Source of the DNA: Strobilurus pachycystidiatus
Lineage: Eukaryota; Basidiomycota; Agaricomycetes; Agaricales; Physalacriaceae
DNA: 64,000 bases
Assembly: GCA_019915135.1 (NCBI GenBank)
Contig: JAHLMK010000018.1
Coordinates: 62,001-126,000 of the forward strand
Direction: 5' to 3'
In this document: positions 47,152 to 59,297 of the stretch, piece after piece
Layout: the number at the start of each line of letters is the position of its first letter
Position numbering within the stretch: position 1 is the stretch's first letter
Program-made: the position numbers and the translations under genes
The notes under the pieces: generated by a model
Seen by the model: only the letters and a program-made list of their open reading frames with translations
Told to the model about the DNA's origin: nothing
Database searches by the model: none

Positions 47152-49190
47152 GGCGGGCGCAGTAGCAGTCTTTGTGGAAAGCAGATGAAACGGTCAAACA
47201 AGTAAGATGAAACTCAAGTTCCAGCAAAAGCGACAACATCATGTATGGCCAGTCTTATATGACCACGTAGCCATTGAATGCTGTCACACATCCCGCATGC
47301 CTTGCCGACCCTACCGTCAGTGTCGGATAACAAGCACGGCCGTGTATGCTCCCGTGCATGTCATACCTAATCTTGACCTAATCATATCTGTGTTCAAATG
47401 ACATATCAAGGTAAAGGAAAGGTGTTTCTGTAGACACACACGTTAGTTTCAAAATTCCGGGATATGCACATCCCGGGATATGCACACAACATCGTGCCAC
47501 TGGCAATAGCAAAGATCTTGTGCGATGAGGTGATGTGGTGTTACCGGCCGATGGTAGCAATCCAGCGGCGCACAGAAACGACCGCAACGTTCTTGACGCG
47601 ATGGGCTTGAGGCGGCGAGATGGTGGACAAGAGACAAAATAGCAAGCAGACGCCTCGCGAGATTTCCATGGCATTTCGAACTCCGCATATCATTCCCACT
47701 CAGGGACTATCCTGTCTCCTCATCGCCCAAGACCACACCGCGCGCGGCCACGTACCCTCAATAAGCTAGACTGTATGGCTTCGCATAGTGCGCCCACTTA
47801 CCACATGCAAAAAATCAACATACTCGACCATAAACAGGCCCATACATCTCACTGTATGTTGTACGTGATTGTATCCGAAAACCACTGCCTGAGCTGGCTA
47901 TGTAGGCGCGGCATACCGACACCGACGAGCTTCCTCCTCTTGCTAACGGCCGTGTGGTCGGTGCCGCGGAGCGAGTCTACCTTGATAATGCAGGGGTGAG
48001 TCAAATATATAGGCTCTTGAGATGTGCCCGCAGGATTCGACCTGACGGTTCGTGCCGGTACAATCACTCACTAACTTCAAGAAATCCATATACGTCACTG
48101 GCGCGTTGAACGATGCCCGTGGACCCCGAAATGAGTCCAGTCTTTTCCGTTCGCCTCGTATCGTACGACACGATACAATACTTAGCGGTCTCAAATGGTC
48201 CAATGACTTCTTCGCGGCCTCGCTTTGCCAGAGCCCGCCTTGAAACAAGGTCTCATGGTGGGCGTCCCGCTATATGTACATCCTCCACCAGTTAGGCGAT
48301 CTCATTCCAAGACACGCGAACGGTATCGGCGAGCCGCAACCTATCTGTGATAATGCCACCGGGCAAGCTGCTCCCAACGTCGCCCAGCAGACCGAGTTTC
48401 TAGATATTTGATTGAGCTGAAGTAATTGTCGCTAGCGTCTGAAAGAACGGGAAGGGAAATTGCATGACTTCTTGCCAACAACTCAAGACTTTGCTCATCT
48501 TCATCGCCTCATCACTTACGGCGGACTGGTTTGCGTAGTTGGCAACTCTGCCCGCTGCACAGTCTAGATGACTTTTCGGGGATGGGAAACGGGCCGTTAG
48601 GTTAGATGTGTAGGATTGTGAGCAATTCCCCAGAAGTCATCCCGCGGCGTATCCCCACCACGACGGTAAGAAAGGATGTGCAAACCACGCTAGGATCTCG
48701 CCGCCTCCCGCGTCGGTGCAAGACTTCTGTTCCTGTTCCACCTCCACCAAGATTTGACCAACGGGCTACTTATCACTGTGATCTGGAATCACTTGAATGC
48801 GCCCCGGTGGGTCCGAGTCTTCGTTGCTTTGCTTGACCAAAACGAGCCAGCAGGCATCGCGACGTCGTTATCTGTTTCATTTACCCACGCCGCATCCTAA
48901 ATGAGGCTTCCTTCGACGTGGATAAAACTCGGAGCGGCAGGCACTTGAAAGTTCTCTGTGGTATATACCCTTGGACACTGACACGATGAAGGAAGTCTCA
49001 AGAAGCCGGAGTATAGAGTGGTACTTCTGTCTCTTCTTGGAGGTTCCACAGTCCACAACGGCTACTGAGAAGCGGAAGACAACGTAATCATCATCATCAT
49101 CATAGGGAAGTAGACGCACCCCGCTGATTCCTGTGTTGACGATCTACTTTTGCATTCTGTCGATGTCAGCCTGTGTGCTCGATTAAGTGA
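47152..49190. other. Intergenic region
   Basis: About 2 kb without a supported gene. A 17-bp direct repeat (TCCCGGGATATGCACA-like, near 47456-47488) and a (CAT)n run near 49090 are present. Nothing else recognised. Confidence 0.35.
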
Positions 49191-50560
49191 ATCATTGACG
49201 GTTCTGGGACGCGCCAGGATGGGTGCGGCCTCGTGTAACGTGTTGGAGTCGCACCTGTCGGCGGCCGCGGGTCATAGAGCTCTGAGTGTTGAGTGTTGAC
49301 ATACCCAAAAGCTTGCAACGAACGTGAAGAAGAAGAAGAAGAATGTTCACTACACGATGAAGGGGTTGAGACAAAAGAACCCCTAACACAAGTCTTAGTA
49401 AGCGCTCGAACGGGTGTGCCAACACGCCTCCGAGTCCGAGTGACAATAAGGGAATAGGTGACGGCGCTCCGAGAGGATGAAGAAGCGCCTATCAATGCTT
49501 TGTTAGGGAGCGCGCTAGCTAGGATGGGTGCCTCGAGTTGGAGTCGGCAAGTGGGGTGCAGAGTGACCGACTCCGAGTCGGAGATGCATAGTAGAAGAAT
49601 TGCCGCATTCAAAGAGGCCTGCCAACACTGTCAAAAGAATATGGAGAGTGGGCTAGTTGGAAAAGTCCGAGTTGCGGGGGTAGCGAGAAGCCAAGAAAGA
49701 GATGGAGCGCGGCAGGATACCGTGTACCTCGAGTTTGGAGTCGCGCGCACAGGTGAAAAGACGTTGGTAGTAGAGTGCACCACCGAGATGCCAAAACAAT
49801 TTTTGAGAGGGTGTGCTAACGCGCCTCGTGCTGAAACCGCACCCAGGAGACGATGTGGGTATTACAGGCCAAGGAAAAAATGGACGGTTCAACACAAAGG
49901 GGGGCGCGACGGGATGGATGACCGAAATGCCCCCCCCCCCCCCTCAAAAAAAAAAGAATGGGGAGCGCGCTAGGATGGGTGTGCTAACACGCCTCGAGTC
50001 GAGTTGGAGTCGCACTGGTGACGCCATCTTGGAACTAAGTACAAGACTGGAAGCACCAAGAAGACAGCATTCGCCAGGATGGGTAGGTAGGATGGGAGAG
50101 AGCGTACAAGGACGGGAGCCTCGTTTGTTACGCACCCGGGAGACGAATACGAAGGGGATGGCTGCGTCGAGTTATAGGCGAGCCCGGGAGACGACGTCGA
50201 GGTACAGTACCGAAATGCCCAAAAGAATCCGCACAAGATGGGAGGGAGCGCACTAGGATGGGTGCCAGTGCCTCGAAGTGGAGTCGTTGGGGTTTAGAGT
50301 GACAGACACAAGCGCGTTAGGGTGGGTACTTATGCTAACACCAATGTAGAAGTAAGGGTAAGGGAGCGCACAAACACGGGAGCCAGTGTTGGAGGGTTAG
50401 CTAGAGCTTACAACACCGATATGGCGACACGAAATCCAAGGAATGGAGCGGGTGTGCAAACGCGCCGGCGCCTCAGTCAGAGTCCAACCGGGGGGGTGGG
50501 GGATGATTACGACAAAAATCTTGCTCGATGCAGGCGCGAAGACGGGGTGTGCGACCGCGG
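49190..50560. repeat. Degenerate tandem repeat array, G+C-rich
   Basis: Recurring motifs include GCTAACRCGCCTC (49418, 49815, 49983), GAGCGCRCTAGGATGGGTG (49510, 49964, 50245) and GAGTTGGAGTCG (49532, 49997), in direct orientation with variable spacing. Includes a (GAA)n run near 49330 and a poly-C/poly-A junction near 49930-49955. The open frames here (Arg/Thr/Gly-rich) are by-products of the repeats. Confidence 0.65.
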
Positions 50561-50794
50561 CTCGAAAGGGAAGAAGGAAGCCGGGGGGTAGCAGGTAGAT
50601 TAAAGATATTTACGCACATATCTGTACTCTACGCTGCGTCCGGCGATCCTGGAGGGTCCGTGCCGTGTATTTATTGATTTATTGATTGATACCGGATATC
50701 GCGCCATGCCGGCGGCACTTGACGCGTGCGACCCTAATTGCTAATCAGTTCGTTGCTTGCTTGCGTCTTGCGTTCATCCCAGGTTCATCCACTC

Positions 50795-52210
50795 ATGGCG
50801 AACACAGACACAGAGAGGACGCCGCTGCTAGGCGACGACACAGACGACGTGGAAGCACAGCCAACCAACCCCGGGCACATCTCCAAGCCCGCGCAATCCG
50901 CCGTCGACTCGCTCTCCAACAACAACGTCGACTCGCTCTCCAACACCACCGCGGATGAGGAGGACGAGAAATGGACGATCTGGAGCATAGCGGGACACGT
51001 GCTGATCTGGGGTCTGGGCATATTCGTGGTGGCGATGTTTGTGAAGGGGTGGAGGGATGCGAGGGGCCGCGGGGTTGAGGTGTGTTTTCCCCTTCCCTGC
51101 ACAAGACTGGCTGACTCACGCCCGCAGTTTGACTTCAAGAAAGCACTGAAGAGCGCGCTGGGGGGCGGGCTGACGGGTGCGCTGGCGATGGTCTTGCAGG
51201 TGCGCATTCCCCCGGCGCCAACCCTCCCCCGCTGACCCACACCTAGGTGCTAACACTGATGCCCTTGCGGACGATCATGAACTACCAATACCGCTACGGC
51301 AACGGCGCCGGCATCCGCGACGTCATCGGCGTGCTCTGGCGCGAAGGCGCCTATCCCGATAAGGAACAGCCCCACCGCGAAGGGGAAGACACCCCTCCCC
51401 CCCAGGAAAGGTCAGTGTACGGCGGCATAGCGCGGTTCTACGCCGGGCTGTCGGCGGCGCTCATCCAGGGCCCGGTGTCGAGATTTGGGGACACGGCGGC
51501 GAATGTGGGGGTGTTGGTGTTGTTGCAGGGGTGAGTCCTTCCCCCCTCCCCCCTTCCCCCCTCCCCTTCGCTAACGCTCGCCCGCACAGGATGTCGTCCC
51601 TCCCCTCCCTCGTCAAAACCGTCGCCGCCTCGCTGACCGCGGCCATCTGGCGCATGGGGCTCACGCCCGTCGACACCGTCAAGACCACGCTGCAAGCCGA
51701 GGGCCAGCGCGGGTGGGGCGTCCTCCGCCGCCGCATCCACGCGTACGGCGTCACCACCCTCTGGTACGGCGCCTTCGCCACCGCCGCCGCGACGTTCGTC
51801 GGGCACTACCCGTGGTTCGCCACGTACAACTGGCTCAGCGCGACCATCCCCCCTGCCGACACGCTGTGGTGGAAACTGTGCAGGAGCGCGGTGATTGGGT
51901 TCGTGGCGAGTGTCATTAGCGATACGGTGAGCAACTCGTTGAGGGTTGTCAAGACGTATAGGCAGGTCAACGCTGTCCGCATCGGTGCGCCCCTCTTCCC
52001 CCCTTACCCCCTCATCCCCCCACTAACTCCCCCTCAACAGGATACATCCCCTCCGCCCGCCTCATCATCCTCTCCGACGGCTGGACCGGCCTCTTCGGCC
52101 GCGGCCTCAAGACCCGCATCCTCGCAAACGGCCTCCAGGGCGTCATGTTCTCCGTCCTCTGGCGGGTCTTTCTGGATCTCTGGAACGAGAAGACCAAGAC
52201 GGATGGGTAG
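50795..52210 (+). CDS. Mitochondrial carrier family protein
   Basis: Exons 50795-51079, 51128-51199, 51247-51530, 51590-51984 and 52041-52210 give 401 aa. The acidic, disordered N-terminus (1-60) is followed by a hydrophobic segment (SIAGHVLIWGLGIFVVAMFV), then a carrier-like region with Gly-rich helices (ALGGGLTGALAMVLQ; RFYAGLSAALIQGPVSRFGD) and one clear carrier signature, LTPVDTVKTTLQ near 237 (P-x-D-x-x-K). The final helix pair GWTGLFGRGLKTRILANGLQ resembles the end of carrier repeats. Introns are unusually C-rich (runs of CCCTCCCC). An outer-membrane or inner-membrane carrier of unknown substrate; the degenerate repeats make a specific transporter assignment unsafe. Confidence 0.75.
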
Positions 52211-52272
52211 ACCTAGCGTACCCTTGTCCCCCATTAGAATCGTTTCTTCTTTGATGTATCTCTTCCGAGCCT

Positions 52273-53569
52273 ATCAGCAAACTAGCATCAGCTTGGGCTT
52301 CCGGGCTTCGGCTTGAAAGGCACTTCTGCTTCCGCTTCCCAACTTCTGGAGCTTGGGCTTCTGCACTTCCAAGCTTCCGGCACTTGGCAAGTGGGGACAT
52401 TTGCTTCTGGCACTTGGCGACTACTTGGTGAATTTTGAACTCAAAAATTGTACATGGATACACCCACCTATCTTTACACGTAGTATTGACTTGCCTTTGT
52501 GTCCCAACAAGGCATAGACATCAAGTTTAGACTGTTTAGCATATCTCGAAGTTGCTTCATCTGGGATGGGGATCAAGGTCCGACTCGGATCAGATCCAAA
52601 TGGCGTGCTTGACCACGTGCCGGTTCAATTTTTTTCTTGCAAGTCCCGGTCCGTTCTCTGACTCTGAGTCTTACTCTCAACGCTGCGGCCTGCCACCGCA
52701 GAGGACAACATTCAGCCTAGAGGACGAGGCCGTCATATGCCGCCAGGACGAGAACACTATCTGCCGTGAGGACGAGGACGATGTTTCCGGACGAGGACGA
52801 GGACGGCGTGTGCCGACGAGGACGACAAGGACATATGACGGGGCAATCCATTTCTTACAAGGACGAGATCAAGCAAGGGATCAACAACTGGGAACTGGAC
52901 GAGCACTTGCATCGAGGACGAGGGCACCCAAAGAGGACGAGGACACTGAACGAGGACGAGCACACCTAACGAGGACGAGCACACGGACACGTCGAGGCCG
53001 AGCACACGGACACAACGAGGACAAGGACACAACGAGGACAAGTACACGGGACCTGGACAGACGATGACCCGACATGACGCGGACACGACATGGACGACGA
53101 CATGGACACGACGAGGACGAGGGCACAGACACGACAAAAACGGGGAGAGCGGTAGAGTACCACCGGCAAATTCGACCGACCGGCGGCGCTCTACGATCCG
53201 GGCATAGTTGCGCAGGTGCGGTGGTCACGGTGTACGACGGGGGCGGCGGTGGGGTGCATTGGGCACGCCGGCAGTGGATATCTAGATTATTTACCCTACA
53301 ACACCAATAATATGGATTTCATTGTTACTATCATGTCTGAAAGCCTCGTAGAAGCTCATTCCCCGACCCGTCCCCGCCGATTTGTGAGCCTACATCCATG
53401 ATAATTTGCCAGCTTGAGGAAGACGCGACATCACTTCCCCAAGCTGGCACCGACTTCTCAAGCAAAATGACCTAGCTTGTAGAAGATCGACATCTTCTCG
53501 GCTTCGCGCACTTCTGGAGCTTCCACAAGTGCGGGAAGCACTCCGGGAAGCACTTGCTAGTTTGCTGAT
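52273..53569. mobile_element. Possible 1.3-kb element with 15-bp terminal inverted repeats
   Basis: ATCAGCAAACTAGCA (52273-52287) is repeated as its reverse complement at 53555-53569, and both ends run inward into GCTTCCGG/CACTTCTGGAGCTTC-rich sequence, so the inverted similarity is longer but degenerate. No target duplication is evident and no transposase frame exists. The core holds the GAGGAC minisatellite. May be a non-autonomous foldback element. Confidence 0.45.
52715..53135. repeat. GAGGAC-type minisatellite
   Basis: Dense imperfect repetition of GAGGAC/GACGAG and, further right, GAGGACAAGGACACAAC and GACACGACATG units. Frames through it give Arg/Thr/Asp repeats on one strand and Val/Pro/Cys-rich repeats on the other; neither has a start context or splice logic. 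Confidence 0.6.
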
Positions 53570-53589
53570 GACTTGCGGGGGTTTTTGCG

Positions 53590-55260
53590 TACCAAGAACC
53601 TGATTCTTATTCTTCGCTGCCAGTGGCGTGTTTTCCCTTCTGCATCTCCCGTTCTTGTCTTCGCGTCCCCGTCCCTCTTCGTTGTGTGAACACCTCCTTC
53701 ATTCGCCAGCACTCGTTCATTATCAGCCCGTGTAGCTCATCGTGGTCCGAGTTATGGGAACTGGATTGGTTCGGAGCAGTTTTTTTTTTTGCTGGCGTAT
53801 GATCCCCTCCTTGATTCGCAAGCAGCCCGTGTACCGAGTCATGGGGAACGGATTGGTATATTTCATCCGGGTTTTTTTTTTCTCCCTTCTTTCCAGTGGC
53901 GAAAGGAAGCTCATGTCGCGGTTGGGCGACTGTCCGAGTCTTGCTCTCAACCAACCAATCCCGCGACTCGCCCTTCTCCGAGGTAAGTAAGTAGTTGAGC
54001 ATTGTGTTGCCTCCCCACCACATCTACGAGTAGCTCACCCCGGTAGATATGGCAATCGTTCCCCGGAATTTTTTTTTTTTTTTCGGTCTTTCGTTTCTGT
54101 GCGCACCCTTCTAGTTGGAGGAAACGAGAAGAAGGCAAAGACGTATTGCGTTTGTATTACTAACAATATTGAACCAGTGCGGCATCCAAGTCTTTGGCCG
54201 GGTGGTGTATGTCCCCTTTCGCGGAGTCCAGCGCGCGTCTCTCAGTCCCTGTCGCTGTAACCAACCCCTCCCCACCAGCCCATGTAGCTCATCACGGTCC
54301 GAATCATGAGGCATTAGTGTTGTGTCCCTCGGGTTCCCTTTTTGTTATCACTTCCCCTTCCTCTTCCGTACGCCCTTCCTTGATTCACAAGCACTCAGAC
54401 CCTTTATCACTAGCCATCGTGCCCTGGCACATACTGATTCGGTGTCTAGGTCTTTTCTTTCAACGGGTCTGTGTCGCAGGATTCTCTATTTCAAGTTGTC
54501 GGCTGCGGCGGATAGAACGTGACAGAAATAAGTTTACACTCACTTTTTCGTAGTAAGTACTTTCTCTTCCGCATCTACTACGCCCACTTGCACTTCCACC
54601 GCGTACATGCCGGGCTAAGCGCATACTACCGTCACCTCGCGTAGCTCAATCGCGTCCGAGTTGTGGCTCCCATCCAGGATCGAAATAGACGGATAAACTT
54701 ATCCCTTGTGGCTTATCGTGTCCGAGTCATGAGGCTTCAGATTTCGGTTGGCGTCTTTTTTAGGTCGGGCGCATTTGCGTCCAGTCTTCCAGATTTTGCC
54801 TCGTCACGCGGTTGTGTTTACGGTACTGCTGCTGGTCCGCAAGCACCCCGTTCCCGCTCAGCACGGCTCATTCCACAGTACAGTACATTCCGAGCACCAT
54901 ATGAACAGCAACAGAAAATTTCTCATTATCAGCCCGTGTAGCTCATCGCGTCCGAGTAACGGGATAATTCGTAGGAGCCGTGTTCACTGTTCACTGTTTT
55001 ATCACTCCTGACTGGATGTCAGGCGGTGGATCGCGCGTCCCGTACCCAGTTCCCCTCCGCTCAAGTGCGCTCACTATTTGACTACTTGGCAAGTGTGTAC
55101 ACAGTCCTTTGTTTCCTATCCTACACCTAACCCTGCAACTGGTAGATATTGTACATATCATCTGCTGTTTGCCCGCATCCGAGTCGCCTCCGAGTCGAAA
55201 TGCTTTTTTCTGACGGTGCACCAGTGTCAAATGTAACCGTGCAGGTAGCTTAATCCTAAT
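53590..55260. repeat. Array of tRNA A-box-like repeats (SINE-like)
   Basis: The consensus CCCGTGTAGCTCATCGCG followed by TCCGAGTCATGGG recurs in direct orientation near 53728, 53829 (partial), 54280, 54637, 54708 (partial) and 54934, with a looser copy at 54030. TAGCTCAnnnnGTGG-like sequence resembles a Pol III A box. Several copies are followed by poly-T tracts (53779, 53872, 54069). No canonical B box follows at the usual distance. No coding gene is supported; open frames are repeat by-products. Confidence 0.6.
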
Positions 55261-56229
55261 ACTCGCGAGTCGCATCCTTCAGGCAACGCACCTTTCTGGG
55301 TAGTATGATTTTTTCACAGTCCGCGCCGCCCCGCCATGGCCCATTCCACCCATCTGTCCGAACTTCGACTTCCTCGAAGGCGAAATGGCCCACCGGGGTC
55401 ATTCCGCCGCTTATAATGTGAACGATTGAGACATATTTTTGATTGAGGAGGATAAGTACCGTTCCTACTCGGATGAACTTGAAGCAGTCCCATACTATCT
55501 TGACTCTGTCTGCCCGTCACCCCGCGCTGGCGGCTGGTTGCTTCGTCCTTTGCACGATTACAGTACTACCTACCCTTAATCAGGTTGGAACACTCTGCCA
55601 CTGCTGCAGTCTCGAAGTTTCCGATCTTTTCATGACGCGACAGTGGCTCATCCCGTTGGCGCCGCCTTTCCGATAGCACATCAATGTTTTTGCGCGACTT
55701 CCGAGCGTTTTCACTCCAGTCCCACTGTTTCCTGTCTTTTCCTTCGGTGTACTGGGATTCGCTTGCCTAAATCGCAATGTCTCGCGGTGTCATTAGCTTA
55801 GTTCAAAGCTGAGGATGTACCGCGATGCACGGCGAGATTTCAGCTAAAGATGCACGGAAGATCTACGCGTGCATGACTTGTGACCATTTGTGACTCACCA
55901 ATCCAGATTCGGAATGTCATTGTCCGTCGCACTCACTACTGCCCTATCCACACATTGTGGATATAAATTCTTGAGCCTCAAAAGTAGTAGATACATATAT
56001 ATACTACAATCCATCTTCATCTCACTTACATCACAGTCCCTCAGTATATATGGCCCAGTTCAAGAAGTGGCGTATGCATGGTTTGAACGGGTGACCACAT
56101 GATTGGCCAATTGTAAGTGGACCGTCATTTACCGTTGTTCCTTTTCTTCTGCTTTCATTCCGACGCGTCTCTCGACGCGCTGCTGGCTCTCGGCATACCT
56201 CTTGCTCATTGGACCGCCCATTTACCAGT

Positions 56230-57989
56230 ATGCCGCCACGCAAGCGCAAGAAGTCGGACGCCTCCCTCGATGAACCCGCTCCAAAAAAGACCAAAGCTGC
56301 AAAGGGATCCCCGAAAAAGCGACGCAAGAAGAAAAAGGCAGCCGACACCGAGAGCGAGGAGAGCGAGTCAGAGGTTGAGGAGAAGGGCAGCAAGCGCCGC
56401 CATACACAGAAGAAGACCCGGGATGATGACATTGACTGGGTTGCGGACAAGGGGCACAATACCTGGCTTGTGGTGACGGAGATGGAGAAGGAAGAGAATA
56501 AGGTGGTCCTCGTTGGTGCCGGACCAGGACAAGTGAGTCTTCCAAATACTATCTGACTGGTTGCTAATTTATTTGCAGAAAACATCTGGTGACCGGAAGG
56601 TGGACGCTTATAAGCGCATTGCTCAAAGTGCATTTTCGGACCGCTACGCTGCCGACAAGAAGGGGACTACCTTGAGAGTCAAAAACCAAGTCCAAAAGTG
56701 AGCTCCATTCTGTGACATGTAGACATCTGAGTACTATAGCTACAGACTCATTCGAACATACCGAGCGGAGGGGAGCAAGCTTCGCGTTACTGGCGGTGGA
56801 GTCGATGCTACCAGTGACCACGAGGACAGTGACAGTGACGACGAGAAGGAAAATACCGATATCACGATGTTATTCTATATTGGAAAGGACGGGCCAACCA
56901 ATGACACGCCAGCAGAGGGTATTAATCTCTGGAGTATGTGTATCTACCTTTAGTAGCTATCAACTGACACGGTTATACCAGACCAGATCCTCGATCGCTT
57001 CCCTTTCTTTGCGCGCATGCACAGCATGTTCACGACTCGTCCTAATATCAACCCACCTGCTGTTACTCGAGGTGTAGGACCAACTGGCCGTACGACAACT
57101 TTCTATCAGCCCCCGCCGAGCCGTGATACATCGCAATCAGAAATTCCATCATGCGGTCTTTTACCTGCCTCCACCCAGGTCTCGCCCACTCGGCCACCGC
57201 TAGCAACTCCGAATGGCCCTCTTGATCTTGCCAACTTGAACTTTGATGTATTTCAGTCGTTCAGCCCCGACGACGACGACGACCTTCAGTCATTCGTCCC
57301 AGAAGATGACTTTCAGTTCGACCCCGACGGCGACTATAGCTTTCTCGACACAGTATGTTTGTCTACGCCATGCAAGATTTGAGATAGCTCAAATATCTCT
57401 AGATTGATTGGCCTTCTTTCAAACCGATGAACGGTACTACGTTCGCATATCCGACTCCAGGTCAGACTCCCCATGGACCACTGACTTCCCGTCTTAACCC
57501 AACGGTGATGGCAACACCGACACCAACAAGGCCCTCCATCACGATACCTGCGCCTGCAGCCAAACCGCGGTCATCAGCCAAAACTAAGGCGATCACAGCA
57601 GCGCAAGCAAAGAGTGCTCAAGCAGAGAAAGTCTTGGATAAAGCTCGTGGTGAGGTAACAGTCCGTCCTCCAAAGCCAAACTTTGAGAGTGATCTTGTGA
57701 AGACGCTTCAGTATGTTCACTTGTCTTTCATGACTGTTTTTGTAATAATTGACCTACTCACAGAGATCAATCGGAGAAGTCGCACCTTCTGGAGCAACGC
57801 AAGGTCGATAATGCGCATCTTATTGACCAGCGCAAGGTACGTTTGGAAGTTATGGTTATCTTCAACAATCAGCGGGAGCAAGTGATGAACTGTGCGAAGA
57901 GTGGTTTACTGACTAATGCGGAAGCAAGGCAGAAGCTTACGGACATTGATAAGAAAGAAGAGGCAGAGCTGGCAAGCCTAACTATATAA
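56230..57989 (+). CDS. Harbinger-type accessory protein (predicted SANT/Myb-like DNA-binding)
   Basis: Six exons (56230-56532, 56579-56697, 56740-56933, 56982-57352, 57403-57710, 57764-57989) give 506 aa. The N-terminus is highly basic (PRKRKKSD, KKRRKKKKA) then acidic. Residues about 70-215 form a Trp/Lys-rich domain (TRDDDIDWVADKGHNTWL ... DRKVDAYKRIAQSAFSDRYA ... TLRVKNQVQNYRLIRTYR) with the spacing of trihelix/SANT-like DNA-binding folds that accompany Harbinger transposases. The middle is Asp-rich and Pro-rich; the C-terminus is a long charged helix (LEQRKVDNAHLIDQRKVRLE). Family knowledge: such proteins help the transposase enter the nucleus and bind the element ends. Its stop codon abuts the transposase stop codon. 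Confidence 0.85.
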
Positions 57990-59297
57990 TTATTGTCCTC
58001 GTAATTCACGGTATGCTACAATCTCTGCAACTAGTTGTTGACGCTTGGCATTATTTCCCGTACCAATAGGTGCAGCTCCAAATCCATATCCTGCTCCATC
58101 TTGTTCTTCCTGCTCACGTCCGTGAACCCCCAGATGATCTGACTGTGACGTTCCTTCGATATCAATCACCATGTTGTGTAAGATGATACAAACAACAATC
58201 CACCGTATTGCGTCGAGATGATCTTGTCGAGTGCGGATATGGCGGCGGAGACCACGCAGACACTGAAAGCGAGACTTGAGCGCGCCCATACAGTGCTCAG
58301 AACGAACACGTAGGTGTGAGACTGTCGTATCGAAGAGCGCGTTATTGGGTTGAAATGATGCGGGCTCCTTGTGAACGGGAATGGTGCGAGCATTGACGGC
58401 GTAGGCAGAGTCTGTCCAAGCAAATTCCTCGCCATCAAAGAACCAGTCAGGGAACTTGGCTGCAGCTGTCTCCTGGAATGCATAGGAATCATGAGCAGAG
58501 CCGGTATGACCGCAGGCATAGTCTGCGATGCGTAGATTTGTGGCGACGTTCCCAATCTGAGAGAACATCAACATAGTTATCAACAGCAGAGAAGAGAGTA
58601 AGTTACTTACCTGGACATTGAGACCATAATTAGATTTACGTGTATAATAGGCGTCACCATGAAGCTCTGGGCGCTTGTAGAGAACAACAATTGTCCCATC
58701 ATACATGATCCAGCCGTCGCGCCATGCACCCACAAATCCGAGATGCTCATCCATCCATTCCTTCTCTCGTTCCTTCTCATCAGCAGTTAATGGCCGTACA
58801 AACATGTCATGGAGCGACTCAATCGCCTCCAGACACCGGTCCGTGTAATTGATGACTGATCCTTCGGCGACGCCCGATATCCGCGAGATGTCTTTGACGG
58901 AAGCCCCATTGCCGTAACGACCAAGGCGGAAGAGTGTCACAGCCAACTGCTCCTGAACAGGGGCTTGAGCGTTGTTAGAGTTGTTGTGAAAGATGGGATG
59001 ATCGCGGATGAGGACAAGTAGGATGTCAAAGACCTCTGGGGATACGCGGAGCATTTGGACAAAGCGATGATGGTTATGGTGATCTTTTGCGTACTCCCAT
59101 GCTAGGTGTATGTTTCCTAGCTTCAGCACGGGCTCACGACCTCGAAGGTAACGCGTCTCCCGGATCTGCTTCAAGATTTGGATATCCAGGTTGAGTCGGG
59201 CAAGGAGGTCGCGATGTGAGGTTGTTGGAGTGAGGATATTCCGTGTCACCATATATAAGATGTATCGTTTGATGAAGAGATCGTGAAGCGGAGGCAT
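57990..59297 (-). CDS. PIF/Harbinger DDE transposase (DDE_Tnp_4 type)
   Basis: Exons 59297-58611 and 58556-57990 give 417 aa. The 54-nt intron is a multiple of three and stays open, so an unspliced frame would insert 18 hydrophobic residues. An HTH-like region (about 130-165, LFRLGRYGNGASVKDISRI then SGVAEGSVINYTDRCL) precedes the catalytic core: first Asp in MYDGTIV (about 198), second Asp in AWTDSAYAV (about 277) and Glu in SEHCMGALKSRFQCLRGLR (about 314), followed by IRWIVVCIILHNM, a classic end of this family. All three catalytic residues are present and there is no internal stop. The start at 59297 is the first ATG in frame. Confidence 0.92.
   Translation of the reverse strand: MPPLHDLFIKRYILYMVTRNILTPTTSHRDLLARLNLDIQILKQIRETRYLRGREPVLKLGNIHLAWEYAKDHHNHHRFVQMLRVSPEVFDILLVLIRDHPIFHNNSNNAQAPVQEQLAVTLFRLGRYGNGASVKDISRISGVAEGSVINYTDRCLEAIESLHDMFVRPLTADEKEREKEWMDEHLGFVGAWRDGWIMYDGTIVVLYKRPELHGDAYYTRKSNYGLNVQVSNLLSSLLLITMLMFSQIGNVATNLRIADYACGHTGSAHDSYAFQETAAAKFPDWFFDGEEFAWTDSAYAVNARTIPVHKEPASFQPNNALFDTTVSHLRVRSEHCMGALKSRFQCLRGLRRHIRTRQDHLDAIRWIVVCIILHNMVIDIEGTSQSDHLGVHGREQEEQDGAGYGFGAAPIGTGNNAKRQQLVAEIVAYRELRGQ

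Noticed and set aside
51438..51806. Minus-strand frames opposite the carrier gene
   Set aside because: Antisense of well-supported exons with carrier motifs and high GC content.
52881..53228. Val/Cys/Pro-rich open frames across 52.75-53.2 kb
   Set aside because: They arise from the GAGGAC minisatellite read in several frames; no start context.
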